Origin: a virus
Virus record (IMG/VR): IMGVR_UViG_3300017782_000037
Location: 1 to 45,339 of that record
DNA length: 45,339 nt
Reading direction: 5' to 3' (one strand)
In this document: piece after piece, positions 14,605-23,725 of the stretch
Layout: each line of letters begins with the position of its first letter
Position numbering within the stretch: position 1 is the first letter of the stretch
The notes under the pieces: model-generated
Databases searched by the model: none
Seen by the model: only the letters and a program-made list of their open reading frames with translations
What the model was told of the DNA's origin: nothing
Position numbers and translations under genes: made by a program

Positions 14605-15209
14605 TGAGAAGTATATACGATTTTATCATAAAGCCGGTAGGCCAAAGATATGATAATACGGTAAAGGTTGGGGAAGTGAACCTTGTGACCAACACTTCTA
14701 TAGAAAGTTTTAAGCACGTTAATAATATAGCGGAAGTTGTAGAAACCCCAGCGGCATTTGCAACACCCATAAAAAAAGGTGATCTAATTGTAGTGCATCA
14801 TAACGTGTTTAGAGTTTTTTATGATATGAAAGGACTTAAAAAAAATAGTAGATCGTTTCTTAAAGACGGACTTTTTATGTGTGCAATAGATCAAATATAT
14901 TTGTACAAGAATAAGAAGAAGTGGAAATCATTTGGCGATAGATGCTTTGTTGCTCCGGTCAAAAACAAAGACCCTTTTAGTAGCGATAAAACAGCTAGTC
15001 TTATTGGTATACTAAAAATAGGTAATAAGTCCTTAAAACGTGCTGGAATCAATCCAGGGGACATAATTGGATTTACACCAAATAGCGAATGGGAATTTGT
15101 TATAGATAATCAAGTTATGTATTGTATGAAATCAAATGATATTGTTATAAAGTATGAGCTCGATAGAAACGAAGAAGAATATAATAGCGGCTGGGCGCGA
15201 AGCAATTAA
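14604..15209 (+). CDS. Putative tandem GroES-like protein
   Basis: This 201-residue protein seems to be two GroES-type barrels. The first half has YDFIIKPVGQ, a loop (VNLVTNTSIESFKHVN), a VVETPAAFATPI strand, KKGDLIVVHH and DQIYLYK. The second repeats the plan with DRCFVAPV, GINPGDIIGF, and DIVIKYE. The order of strands and the (K/P)-GD-(L/I)-I turn match Cpn10 proteins. If right, this is a second co-chaperonin separate from the GroEL/GroES operon, placed next to the terminase genes. A structural protein with a similar barrel is the alternative. Confidence 0.5.
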   Translation: MRSIYDFIIKPVGQRYDNTVKVGEVNLVTNTSIESFKHVNNIAEVVETPAAFATPIKKGDLIVVHHNVFRVFYDMKGLKKNSRSFLKDGLFMCAIDQIYLYKNKKKWKSFGDRCFVAPVKNKDPFSSDKTASLIGILKIGNKSLKRAGINPGDIIGFTPNSEWEFVIDNQVMYCMKSNDIVIKYELDRNEEEYNSGWARSN

Positions 15210-15426
15210 AGAATTAGTAAAGGTAGCAAAAGAAAAGATCGTTGACTCAGAAGAAGATATATCTGCTGACAGACTTAAAAATGCTGCCGCTACTAAAAAG
15301 CTTTGCATATTTGACGCTTTTGAAATATTAAATAAGATTCAAGAAGAAGAGCAGATGATTGCGAATTCTAATGATAAAGAAAGTAAGCCTAAATTCAAAG
15401 GGTTTGCAGAGGGGAGATCTAAGTAA
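15154..15426 (+). CDS. Candidate terminase small subunit
   Basis: The 90-residue protein is helical and starts MSSIETKKNIIAAGREAIKE, with DISADRLKNAAATKKLCIFDAFEIL in the middle and a disordered C-terminus (KPKFKGFAEGRSK). Its position directly before TerL (ATG overlapping by one base) and its length fit a small terminase of this kind of phage. No helix-turn-helix motif can be proved. The start lies 56 bases inside the previous gene, as expected for a coupled operon. Confidence 0.55.
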   Translation: MSSIETKKNIIAAGREAIKELVKVAKEKIVDSEEDISADRLKNAAATKKLCIFDAFEILNKIQEEEQMIANSNDKESKPKFKGFAEGRSK

Positions 15427-17636
15427 TGGCTTACGAACAAACATTATATAAAATTACAAAAGATTATATAAAACCTTCTGTGATTAGTAAAAAAAATCGC
15501 TATGCCAAATGGGAATACGGTTATAACAAAGAACACGATGTTGTTGTAATTAGTAAAACCGGAAAGATAGGCGATATATACGAAATTGGTAATGTAATGA
15601 TTGCATTACCCAAGACAGAAAGTGCAAAAGACCTAGGAGAAAATAAGTGGAAAGCCACTGAGTATCCTAAGTTATTAAAAAAAATTAAAAGTGTCCAGGA
15701 TTGGAATGCTTATCCCAATAGTTTTAAAGAGCAATGGCATCCATATATAGATGAAGAATTTGAAAGACGTGAAAAAGGGTTTTGGTTTATTAATAAAGGC
15801 AAGCCTACTTACATTACTGGCACTCACTACATGTACCTGCAGTGGTCCAAAATTGATGTCGGATTACCGGACTTTAGGGAATCAAATAGATTGTTCTATA
15901 TATTCTGGGAAGCCTGCAAAGCGGATTCAAGATCGTACGGTATTTGTTACCTTAAAAATCGACGCTCTGGATTTTCATTCATGTCGTCGGGAGAAACAGT
16001 TAATTCAGCTACGATATCTTCAGACTCTAGATTCGGCATACTATCCAAATCAGGGGCTGATGCTAAAAAAATGTTTACGGATAAAGTTGTACCAATCTCG
16101 GTAAACTATCCGTTTTTCTTTAAGCCAATACAAGACGGGATGGACCGTCCGAAAACAGAGTTAGCTTACAGAGTGCCTGCTTCTAAATTTACAAGACGTA
16201 AGTTAGAAGATAATCAAATGGCTACTGAGCTTGACGGGCTAGACACAACTATTGATTGGAAAAATACAGGTGATAATAGTTATGATGGTGAAAAATTAAA
16301 GTTACTTGTTCATGATGAATCAGGAAAATGGGAAAGACCTACAAATATACTTAACAACTGGCGAGTAACTAAAACTTGTTTAAGATTAGGTAGTAGAATT
16401 ATTGGCAAATGCATGATGGGATCAACATCAAACGCTTTAGATAAAGGGGGTAAAAACTTTAAAAAATTGTACGATGGTTCAGATACCTTGTTAAGAAATA
16501 AAAATGGACAGACTAAAACAGGTTTATATAAACTGTTTATTCCTATGGAATGGAATTATGAGGGTTTTATTGATCAGTACGGTTATCCTGTGTTTGATAC
16601 TCCAAAAAAAGAAACGTTAGATCCACAAGGAAATTTAATTACAGAGGGTGTAATACAACACTGGGAAAATGAGGTTGATGGATTAAAAGATGATGCCGAT
16701 GCATTAAACGAATATTATCGGCAGTTTCCAAGAACAGAGCAACATGCTTTTAGAGATGAAGCTAAACAATCTATTTTTAATTTAACAAAAATTTATCAAC
16801 AAATAGATTACAACGAAGAATTAAAAAATTCTGCCATGGTTACTCAAGGTAACTTTCAATGGGAAAACGGTATTAAAGACACCAAAGTAATGTTCTATCC
16901 AAATAAAAATGGTAGATTTTTTATTACTTGGGTACCAGATCAAGAACAACAAAATAACTTAATAATAAAAAATGGTATTAAGTATCCTGGCAACGAACAT
17001 TTGGGGGCTTTTGGATGTGATAGCTATGACATTAGCGGTGTTGTTGGTGGCGGCGGCTCTAACGGATCGCTTCATGGATTAACAAAATTTTCTATAGAAA
17101 ACGTACCTCCTAATCATTTTTTTCTTGAATATATTGCAAGACCTTCAACAGCAGAAATGTTTTTTGAAGATGTGCTTATGGCTTTAGTATTTTATAGTAT
17201 GCCTTTATTAGCAGAAAATAATAAACCTCGATTACTTTATTATTTAAAACGTAGAGGATATAGAGGATTTAGTATTAATAGGCCCGATAAAACATACAAC
17301 AAATTGTCATTAGCGGAAAGAGAAGTAGGTGGTATACCTAATTCAAGTGAAGATATAAAACAAGCGCATGCTTCTGCTATAGAAACATATATAGAAGATT
17401 TTGTAGGAGAAAAAAAAGATGGTTATGGCGATATGTATTTGCAAAGAACTTTAGAAGATTGGGCTAAGTTTGATATAAATAATAGAACCAAGCATGATGC
17501 TTCTATAAGTTCGGGGCTAGCTTTAATGGCTTGTAATAAGCATAGGTATAATCCTAAAAGTATAACTAAAATTAAATCGTATTCTTTAGGTTTTAAAAAA
17601 TATAACAACGAGGGAACTACTTCAAAAATAATATAA
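15426..17636 (+). CDS. terL: Terminase large subunit (packaging ATPase-nuclease)
   Basis: At 736 residues this is the size usual for this phage group. A TerL-type Walker A region is placed at KNRRSGFS (residues 177-184), after YGICYL. Walker B is KLLVHDE with Asp297 and Glu298. The C-terminal nuclease begins near residue 528 (GAFGCDSYDISG, with Asp532 and Asp535 as likely metal ligands); a further acidic residue may come from the C-terminal DINNRTKHDASIS segment. It should cut and pump DNA into proheads through the portal encoded immediately downstream. Confidence 0.9.
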   Translation: MAYEQTLYKITKDYIKPSVISKKNRYAKWEYGYNKEHDVVVISKTGKIGDIYEIGNVMIALPKTESAKDLGENKWKATEYPKLLKKIKSVQDWNAYPNSFKEQWHPYIDEEFERREKGFWFINKGKPTYITGTHYMYLQWSKIDVGLPDFRESNRLFYIFWEACKADSRSYGICYLKNRRSGFSFMSSGETVNSATISSDSRFGILSKSGADAKKMFTDKVVPISVNYPFFFKPIQDGMDRPKTELAYRVPASKFTRRKLEDNQMATELDGLDTTIDWKNTGDNSYDGEKLKLLVHDESGKWERPTNILNNWRVTKTCLRLGSRIIGKCMMGSTSNALDKGGKNFKKLYDGSDTLLRNKNGQTKTGLYKLFIPMEWNYEGFIDQYGYPVFDTPKKETLDPQGNLITEGVIQHWENEVDGLKDDADALNEYYRQFPRTEQHAFRDEAKQSIFNLTKIYQQIDYNEELKNSAMVTQGNFQWENGIKDTKVMFYPNKNGRFFITWVPDQEQQNNLIIKNGIKYPGNEHLGAFGCDSYDISGVVGGGGSNGSLHGLTKFSIENVPPNHFFLEYIARPSTAEMFFEDVLMALVFYSMPLLAENNKPRLLYYLKRRGYRGFSINRPDKTYNKLSLAEREVGGIPNSSEDIKQAHASAIETYIEDFVGEKKDGYGDMYLQRTLEDWAKFDINNRTKHDASISSGLALMACNKHRYNPKSITKIKSYSLGFKKYNNEGTTSKII

Positions 17637-17639
17637 TAA

Positions 17640-20051
17640 ATGAATATAAGTACAAATACTAATAGCTCATTTCCAGATCAAGTTGTAAGTGACGCTGAGA
17701 AAGCTACGTTAAAATACGGACTTCAAGTTAGTAGAGCTATTGAACAAGAATGGTTTAATTATGGGGGGAGTGGATCAAATCGTTATGCTACAAATTGGAA
17801 TAGTTTTCATAACCTACGTTTATATGCGAGAGGAGAGCAAAGCGTTCAAAAATACAAAGACGAATTAGCTATTAATGGCGATTTGTCTTATCTTAATTTA
17901 GATTGGAAACCAGTGCCTATATTGTCTAAATTTTCTAATATAGTTGCTAATGGCATAACTCAAAAACAGTATGATTTAACTTCGTATGCTCAAGATCCCC
18001 AGTCACTAAAAAAACGAACAGATTTTGCACAAAATTTGCTTTTTGATATGGTAACATTGCCTGAGCAAGAGCGCGCAAACAAAATATTAAGTGTAAATAT
18101 AAAAAGAACTAATGTTCCGGCTATAGACTTACCTGAATCTATTGAGGAGCGAGACCTTTACATGCAGCTTACTTATAAGCAAGCCATAGAAATAGCTGAA
18201 GAGGAAGCAATTAATACTGTTTTAGCTACAAATGAATTTGATTTAACTAAGTCAAGAGTAAATCAAGATTTAGTTAATATAGGAATAGGTATTACAAAAA
18301 CTTCTTTTAACCCCGCAGAGGGTGTTGTGGTTGACTACGTTGATCCGGCTTATTGTGTTTGGTCTTATACAGAAGACCCTCATTTTAATGATATATACTA
18401 TGTAGGAGAAGTTAAATCTATAACTATTCCTGAACTTAAAAAAGAATTTCCAAATATTCTTAACGAAGAATTAGAGCATATACAGAAAATGCCAGGTAGC
18501 CGAAGTTTTATTAGAGGCCTTCAAAACTACGACTCCAATACTGTTCAGGTGTTATATTTTGAATATAAAACCTATACTGACCAAGTATTTAAAATAAAAA
18601 GAACAGATTCAGGTTTAGAAAAAGCTATTGAAAAAACCGATGAGTTTAATCCTCCTCCAAATGATAACTTTGAAAGAGTATCAAGGTCTATAGAAGTTTT
18701 GTACGAAGGAGCAAAGATCATAGGAACCGATATAATGCTTAAGTGGGAGATGTCAGAAAACATGACAAGACCTTTAGCTGATACAACTAGAGTTGAAATG
18801 AGTTATTCTTTGTGTGCTCCTAGAATGTATAAAGGAAAAATACAATCATTAATAAGCAAATGTATAGGTTTTGCGGATGTTATACAGCTAACTCACTTAA
18901 AAATACAACAAGTCTTATCTAGGATGGTTCCCGATGGTATATTTTTAGACATGGACGGATTAGCTGAAGTAGACCTAGGAAATGGAACAAACTACAATCC
19001 AGCAGAGGCATTAAACATGTATTTTCAAACCGGTTCGGTTGTAGGTAGATCCCTTACTCAAGATGGGGACATGAACAGGGGTAAAGTCCCTATACAAGAG
19101 TTAAGTTCTTCTAATGGCATGAGTAAAATACAATCTCTTATTACAGCGTATAATTATAATATGCAAATGATTAGAGACGTTACAGGATTAAATGAAGCCA
19201 GAGATGGATCTCTGCCTTCCGCAGATGCATTAGTTGGTTTGCAAAAAATGGCAGCTAACGCTTCTAACGTAGCTACTAGACATATTCAAGAGGCTAGCTT
19301 ATTTTTAGCTTTAAGTACTTGCGAAAACATTTCTTTAAAAATAGCTGATGTATTAAATTTTCCTCTTACTAGAAATTCTTTAATGAATAGTATATCTACT
19401 TTTAATGTAGAAACATTAAATGAAATACAAAATTTAAACCTTCATGATTTTGGCATATACTTAGCAATGGAGCCTGATGATGAAGAAAAAGCCGAATTAG
19501 CTGCTAATATAAATGCTTCTTTACAACAAGGAAGTATTGATATAGAAGACGCTATTGATATACGGGAAATAAAAAATATTAAGTTAGCTAATCAAATGCT
19601 AAAAATAAAGCGTAAGAAAAAAGAAGAGCAAGCTCAAGCCGTAACACAACAAAACATACAGTCTCAAGCAGAAGCAAATGCTCAGGCTTCTGAAAAAGCC
19701 GCAATGGCAGAAGTGCAAAAACAACAAGCCCTTACCTCTGAAAAAGTTGCTATAGAACAAGCTAAGTCTCAATTCGAAATACAAAGGATGGAAAGAGAAG
19801 CTCAAATAAAGAAACAATTAATGGCAACAGAGTTTGAATACAGTATGCAATTAGCTCAAGCTCAGTTAGGCGCTACAAAACAAAAAGAAGCAGAAATAGA
19901 AGATAGAAAAGACAAAAGGGTAAAAATACAGGGAACTCAGCAAAGCGAATTGATACAGCAAAGACAAACACAAGGAATGCCTAAGAATTTTGAGTCTCAA
20001 GGCAATGACGTTATGGGTGGGTTTGATCTGTCTTCGTTTGATCCTAACTAA
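17640..20051 (+). CDS. Portal protein
   Basis: The 803-residue protein follows TerL by three bases. It has a long alpha/beta core (LRLYARGEQSVQKY near residue 60, YLNLDWKPVPILSKFSNIVAN, a stem-like segment near IQSLITAYNYNMQMI), followed by a helical C-terminal third and a Gln/Lys-rich coiled-coil tail (about 660-780) typical of large podovirus and crAss-like portals. It should form the 12-mer DNA gate. No sequence signature is unique, so the call rests on size, position and domain order. Confidence 0.85.
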   Translation: MNISTNTNSSFPDQVVSDAEKATLKYGLQVSRAIEQEWFNYGGSGSNRYATNWNSFHNLRLYARGEQSVQKYKDELAINGDLSYLNLDWKPVPILSKFSNIVANGITQKQYDLTSYAQDPQSLKKRTDFAQNLLFDMVTLPEQERANKILSVNIKRTNVPAIDLPESIEERDLYMQLTYKQAIEIAEEEAINTVLATNEFDLTKSRVNQDLVNIGIGITKTSFNPAEGVVVDYVDPAYCVWSYTEDPHFNDIYYVGEVKSITIPELKKEFPNILNEELEHIQKMPGSRSFIRGLQNYDSNTVQVLYFEYKTYTDQVFKIKRTDSGLEKAIEKTDEFNPPPNDNFERVSRSIEVLYEGAKIIGTDIMLKWEMSENMTRPLADTTRVEMSYSLCAPRMYKGKIQSLISKCIGFADVIQLTHLKIQQVLSRMVPDGIFLDMDGLAEVDLGNGTNYNPAEALNMYFQTGSVVGRSLTQDGDMNRGKVPIQELSSSNGMSKIQSLITAYNYNMQMIRDVTGLNEARDGSLPSADALVGLQKMAANASNVATRHIQEASLFLALSTCENISLKIADVLNFPLTRNSLMNSISTFNVETLNEIQNLNLHDFGIYLAMEPDDEEKAELAANINASLQQGSIDIEDAIDIREIKNIKLANQMLKIKRKKKEEQAQAVTQQNIQSQAEANAQASEKAAMAEVQKQQALTSEKVAIEQAKSQFEIQRMEREAQIKKQLMATEFEYSMQLAQAQLGATKQKEAEIEDRKDKRVKIQGTQQSELIQQRQTQGMPKNFESQGNDVMGGFDLSSFDPN

Positions 20052-20083
20052 GTAAGTATTTAATAATTATATAATATTATATC

Positions 20084-21226
20084 ATGAATGAACAAACAAA
20101 AACGGAAGGATCTTTTAAGATCCAATCCAAGCCAAAGCTAACCGACGAACAATTAGCGGCTAAAAATAGGGAACCTTTAATAGATGTTCCTAGTAATGTA
20201 ACTAGAGTAGTAATTCCTAAGGAAGAAAAAGATGCCGTTCAAAAGTCAAGCACAGATGGTGTGGATGACAATAAACCAGCCGTTGATGTACAGGAAGTGG
20301 GGGAAGGAACGCCCGAACCAGTCATTAAAGAAATTACCGAAGAAGAAAAAATAGAAGTAAAAGCTGAAGAACCGGTAGTAGAATCTCAACCTATTCAAAA
20401 TAATTTGCCAGAAAATATAAACAAACTGGTAGACTTTATGAAAGAAACAGGTGGGACTATGCAAGATTACATTAGGCTCAATACAAATTATGAAGATGTT
20501 GATAGAGATGTCTTAGTAAAAGAATATTATAAAAGTACTAAACCTCATTTGTCGCAAGAAGAAATTGATTTTATGATCGAGGACACTTTCGCATTTGATG
20601 AAGATATTGATGAAGAGCGAGACATCAAAAGAAAAAAACTCGCATATAAAGAAGAGGTTTCAAAAGCCCGAAAGTTTTTGCAAGATACTAAAGAAAAATA
20701 TTATGATGACATCAAGTTGAAGTCACCTAATCTTTCGGAAGATCAGCAGAAAGCATCGGATTTTTTTAATCGATATAAGGAGGATCAGGAAAGAAACTCC
20801 CAAAATCATGAGAAGTTTAAAACTCAAACTGAACAATTATTTAATAAAGATTTCGAAGGTTTCGATTTCGATTTAGGAGAAAAAAAGTTTAGATATGGGG
20901 TTCAAAATGCTGCTCAAGTGGGGGAAAAACAATCGGACATTGGTAATTTCATAGGGAAGTTCCTTGGGGAAGATGGTACGATTAAAGATACTAAAGGGTA
21001 TCACAAGGCTTTATACGCAGGAGCAAATGCTGATAAAATAGCAAATCACTTCTACGAACAAGGCAAAGCAGATGCTATTAGAGATGTTGTAAACAAATCT
21101 AATAATACATCTACGGAAGCTAGAAAAGCGGCGCCTGTTGAAAGTGCTCGTTTTGGTGCCTATAAGGTTAAATCAATTTCTGGAGCGGACTCCGCAAAAC
21201 TAAAAATTAAAAAGTTTAAAAATTAA
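20084..21226 (+). CDS. Head scaffolding protein
   Basis: The 380-residue, highly acidic and helical protein lies between portal and major capsid genes. The first 110 residues are disordered and Pro/Glu/Val-rich; about 115-260 are charged helices (MIEDTFAFDEDIDEERDIKR). The C-terminal tail is basic (SGADSAKLKIKKFKN), the usual capsid-contacting end of scaffolds. An AT-rich ATTATATAATATTATAT stretch just upstream could be a weak promoter, but it lacks the ACG core of the other elements. Confidence 0.75.
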   Translation: MNEQTKTEGSFKIQSKPKLTDEQLAAKNREPLIDVPSNVTRVVIPKEEKDAVQKSSTDGVDDNKPAVDVQEVGEGTPEPVIKEITEEEKIEVKAEEPVVESQPIQNNLPENINKLVDFMKETGGTMQDYIRLNTNYEDVDRDVLVKEYYKSTKPHLSQEEIDFMIEDTFAFDEDIDEERDIKRKKLAYKEEVSKARKFLQDTKEKYYDDIKLKSPNLSEDQQKASDFFNRYKEDQERNSQNHEKFKTQTEQLFNKDFEGFDFDLGEKKFRYGVQNAAQVGEKQSDIGNFIGKFLGEDGTIKDTKGYHKALYAGANADKIANHFYEQGKADAIRDVVNKSNNTSTEARKAAPVESARFGAYKVKSISGADSAKLKIKKFKN

Positions 21227-21231
21227 TAGAA

Positions 21232-22230
21232 ATGAGTTTATTACCACAATTTGGGGCAATAGTCCCTTCGCAAACACAATCAGTACTTGCGACAAATTAT
21301 TTGCAATGGAATAACAACGGGGGAGCCGCTGGAATCCCAGGAAACTTTGCTGACTTTGCTCAGCAGTATTTACCAGAAATCTACGAATCAGAAGTAGAGC
21401 GTTATGGAAACAGAACGTTATCTGGATTTTTAAGAATGGTTGGTGCTGAAATGCCAATGACATCTGATCAAGTTATTTGGTCTGAACAAAATCGTTTACA
21501 TATATCGTACGATAACGTAGCGGGTACAGGTGGTGGAGCTGGAACAGGCTTGTTAATACCAGTTGCTGCAGGAATTGTAAATGTAATATCTATTAATGAT
21601 ACAATTGTTATTCTTGACCCTGCAACGGGAACAGAGGCAAAAGGTATTGTTACAGCTTCAGGTGCTGCTGCAGGAAACGGAACTTTAACAGTTCAGCTTT
21701 ATAGCGGATTAACCATAGGGGCGACTTTTGGAGCAAATGCACCAGGTCTTAAGATATTTGTTTATGGATCTGATTATTCTAAAGGAACTACAATTGGAGC
21801 TGGCGCTGGAAACTCAGCGGCTAGAGTAAGTGTAGAGCCTGTATTAACGCAATTTTCTAATTCTCCAATCATTATTAGAGATCAGTATGTTGTATCTGGA
21901 TCAGATACTGCACAGATCGGATGGGTGAATGTAGCAACTGAAGATGGAACTGACGGATACCTTTGGTATTTGAAAGCTGCTTCAGAAACTCGCTTGCGTT
22001 TTGAAGATTACTTAGAAATGGCAATGGTAGAAGGTGAATTAAACCAAAACGCAGGAGCGGGAGCAAATCAAAATTTACTTCAGCCAGGAACACAAGGTTT
22101 ATTTGCTGCTATCCAAGCTCGAGGAAACGTAGAAACTGGATTTACTGCAGCTCAAGGATTAACTGAGTTTGATGCAATTCTTAAAAACCTTGATACTCAG
22201 GGGGCAATTAAGAAAACATGTTATTCTTAA
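21232..22230 (+). CDS. Major capsid protein, N-terminal two-thirds (frame broken)
   Basis: These 332 residues start MSLLPQFGAIVPSQTQSVLA and contain YLPEIYESEVERYGNRTLSG and LRMVGAEMPMTSDQVIWSEQ, a segment I associate with HK97-fold major capsid proteins of crAss-like and other marine Bacteroidetes phages. The frame ends in KKTCYS at 22230, mid-domain, and the missing part continues in the minus-one frame. With the next entry it makes about 490 residues, normal for the family. No slippery heptamer exists in the allowed window 22212-22227, so a one-base deletion (real or in the assembly) is more likely than programmed frameshifting. Confidence 0.85.
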   Translation: MSLLPQFGAIVPSQTQSVLATNYLQWNNNGGAAGIPGNFADFAQQYLPEIYESEVERYGNRTLSGFLRMVGAEMPMTSDQVIWSEQNRLHISYDNVAGTGGGAGTGLLIPVAAGIVNVISINDTIVILDPATGTEAKGIVTASGAAAGNGTLTVQLYSGLTIGATFGANAPGLKIFVYGSDYSKGTTIGAGAGNSAARVSVEPVLTQFSNSPIIIRDQYVVSGSDTAQIGWVNVATEDGTDGYLWYLKAASETRLRFEDYLEMAMVEGELNQNAGAGANQNLLQPGTQGLFAAIQARGNVETGFTAAQGLTEFDAILKNLDTQGAIKKTCYS

Positions 22231-22700
22231 ACCGTCAAACTGCTTTAGACTTTGATGATATGCTAGCAAGCATCTCTTCAGGAGTTTCAGGTGGGGTTGC
22301 TTTTGGGTTATTTGAAAATTCAGAGGACATGGCACTTAACTTAGGATTCAGTGGGTTCCGTAGAGGATCTTATGACTTTTACAAAACAGATTGGAAATAC
22401 TTAAATGATGCGTCTACTCGTGGAGCAATCAATGGTGTTAATTCAATCGAAGGTGTATTAGTACCTGCTGGAACTTCAACTGTTTATGATCAAGTTTTAG
22501 GAACTAACATTCGTCGTCCATTTTTGCACGTACGATACAGAGCTTCTCAAACTGATGATCGTAGAATGAAGTCTTGGTTGACTGGATCAGTAGGGGGTGG
22601 AACAGGATCTACTCTTGATGCAATGGAAATTAACTTCTTATCAGAAAGATGTTTAATTACTCAAGGAGCTAATAACTTCGTATTATTTAGAGGAATCTAA
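22218..22700 (+). CDS. Major capsid protein, C-terminal third (frame broken)
   Basis: The 160 residues read MLFLNRQTALDFDDMLASIS and run to NNFVLFRGI. They carry GVNSIEGVLVPAGTSTVYDQ and VRYRASQTDDRRMKSWLTGS, the usual C-terminal part of this capsid protein. The ATG at 22218 is only where the frame happens to hold a Met; it has no leader of its own and overlaps the upstream frame by 13 bases. One extra base near 22210-22216 would join both parts, for example giving GAIEENMLFLN. Confidence 0.85.
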   Translation: MLFLNRQTALDFDDMLASISSGVSGGVAFGLFENSEDMALNLGFSGFRRGSYDFYKTDWKYLNDASTRGAINGVNSIEGVLVPAGTSTVYDQVLGTNIRRPFLHVRYRASQTDDRRMKSWLTGSVGGGTGSTLDAMEINFLSERCLITQGANNFVLFRGI

Positions 22701-22714
22701 TAATTCCAATATTA

Positions 22715-22742
22715 GAAGGGAGGGCTTCCGAGTCCTCTCTTT
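22715..22742 (+). terminator. Terminator after the major capsid gene
   Basis: AGGGAGGGC (22717-22725) pairs with GTCCTCTCT (22732-22740) around TTCCGA, with two G-U pairs, and is followed by a T-rich run. It lies 16 bases after the capsid stop codon. It would separate the capsid transcript from the connector genes. Confidence 0.7.
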
Positions 22743-22770
22743 ATTTTTAATTATTTAATTATATTATATT

Positions 22771-23625
22771 ATGGCAAATAAAAAACCTGTAGCTAAAAAA
22801 GCTGCACAAGAACAACAAATTATAGAAACAGCCCCAAAAGTAGCTGTAGAAAAACCAGTTATAGAAACACCAAAAAAACAAACAAAACCTAAATGGGAAA
22901 TTAAAGACAGGTTGTATTACCTAATAGGTAGACATACTCCTCTTACATTAACTATTCCGTGCAAGCATACTAGAAAGCACTCATTGTTGTATTTTGACGA
23001 AGAAACTGGAATTCAAAAAGAAATTAGATATGCTACTAACCATGATTCTCCTTTTAAAAGTGAACAAGAGGGGGAAGCTACACTAGGGCATATTATGTTT
23101 AGAGATGGAGACTTGCGAGTTCCCAAAGCTCAACAAAATTTACAAAAACTTCTTTCCTTATATCATCCGCTAAAAGGCAGAATTTACGAAGAGTATGATC
23201 CCGTTGAAGAAGCTTACGATGATTTAGAATTACTTGACCTGCAAACTGATGCGGCAGTATTTGCTAGAGATATGGACGTTGACGATGCTGAAGCCATACT
23301 AAGAGTTGAAATAGGAAGTGAAGTTAATAAATTATCTTCAAAAGAAATAAAAAGAGATTTAAGATTGTTTGCAAATAATAATCCTGAATTATTTTTAGAA
23401 TTAGCTCAAGACGAAAACGTAGGCCTTAGAAATGTAGCCATAAAAGCTACGGAAGCGGGCATAATTTCATTGTCTCAGGATCAACGGACTTTTTCATGGG
23501 CATCTAATAACAGAAAATTAATGTCTGTACCTTTTGATGAAAACCCATATTCCGCTATGGCCGCATTTTTCAAAACTGACGAAGGCGTTGAAGTATATAG
23601 ATCTATAGAAAAGAAACTTAATTAG
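22771..23625 (+). CDS. Virion protein following the capsid gene, function unknown
   Basis: This 284-residue protein starts with 45 disordered Lys/Pro/Ala-rich residues (MANKKPVAKKAAQEQQII), then a compact domain (WEIKDRLYYLIGRHTPLTLT, KHTRKHSLLYFDEETGIQKE) and a helical C-terminal half rich in Asp/Glu. Genes of this type follow the capsid gene in related marine phages, as far as I recall, so a head-associated role is likely. The AT-rich leader (ATTATATTATATTATGG) may hold a weak promoter. Confidence 0.55.
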   Translation: MANKKPVAKKAAQEQQIIETAPKVAVEKPVIETPKKQTKPKWEIKDRLYYLIGRHTPLTLTIPCKHTRKHSLLYFDEETGIQKEIRYATNHDSPFKSEQEGEATLGHIMFRDGDLRVPKAQQNLQKLLSLYHPLKGRIYEEYDPVEEAYDDLELLDLQTDAAVFARDMDVDDAEAILRVEIGSEVNKLSSKEIKRDLRLFANNNPELFLELAQDENVGLRNVAIKATEAGIISLSQDQRTFSWASNNRKLMSVPFDENPYSAMAAFFKTDEGVEVYRSIEKKLN

Positions 23626-23658
23626 TAGTTTTTAAAAAAAACACGTAATTATATTATA
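23625..23658 (+). promoter_or_regulatory. Rightward promoter-like element, copy 3, ahead of the connector genes
   Basis: GTAG, 12 bases, then ACACGTAATTATATTATA. It begins at the last base of the previous stop codon. Copies at 1241 and 7866 share the order and exact spacing. It is about 67 bases upstream of the next start codon, with a hairpin between. Confidence 0.55.
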
Positions 23659-23675
23659 GATGGTGAATTATTATT

Positions 23676-23701
23676 AGCCGGTTTCTTAAGTGAGACCGGT
23701 T
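23676..23701 (+). other. Stem-loop in the leader of the connector operon
   Basis: AGCCGGTTTC (23676-23685) pairs with GAGACCGGTT (23692-23701), with two wobbles, around a TTAAGT loop. It is not followed by a T-run, so it may be an RNA-stability or regulatory hairpin on the new transcript instead of a terminator. It starts 18 bases after the promoter-like element. Confidence 0.5.
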
Positions 23702-23725
23702 AATATTTATAACAAAAGAAATAAA

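Noticed and set aside
15751-16104. 117-codon plus-strand open frame in TerL
   Set aside because: It sits inside the terminase gene in another frame, over the ATPase region, with no leader and no family resemblance.
20055-20083. A fourth rightward promoter element before the scaffold gene
   Set aside because: AATTATATAATATTATAT resembles the TATAT part, but the ACG core and the GTAG-N12 part are absent, so it may be only AT-rich spacer.
23690-23725. Upstream start for the ring protein 1-like gene
   Set aside because: The ATG-less family alignment begins MAVNV; the extra 12 residues would be read from the hairpin right arm and the spacer, and the ATG at 23726 has the usual A-rich leader.
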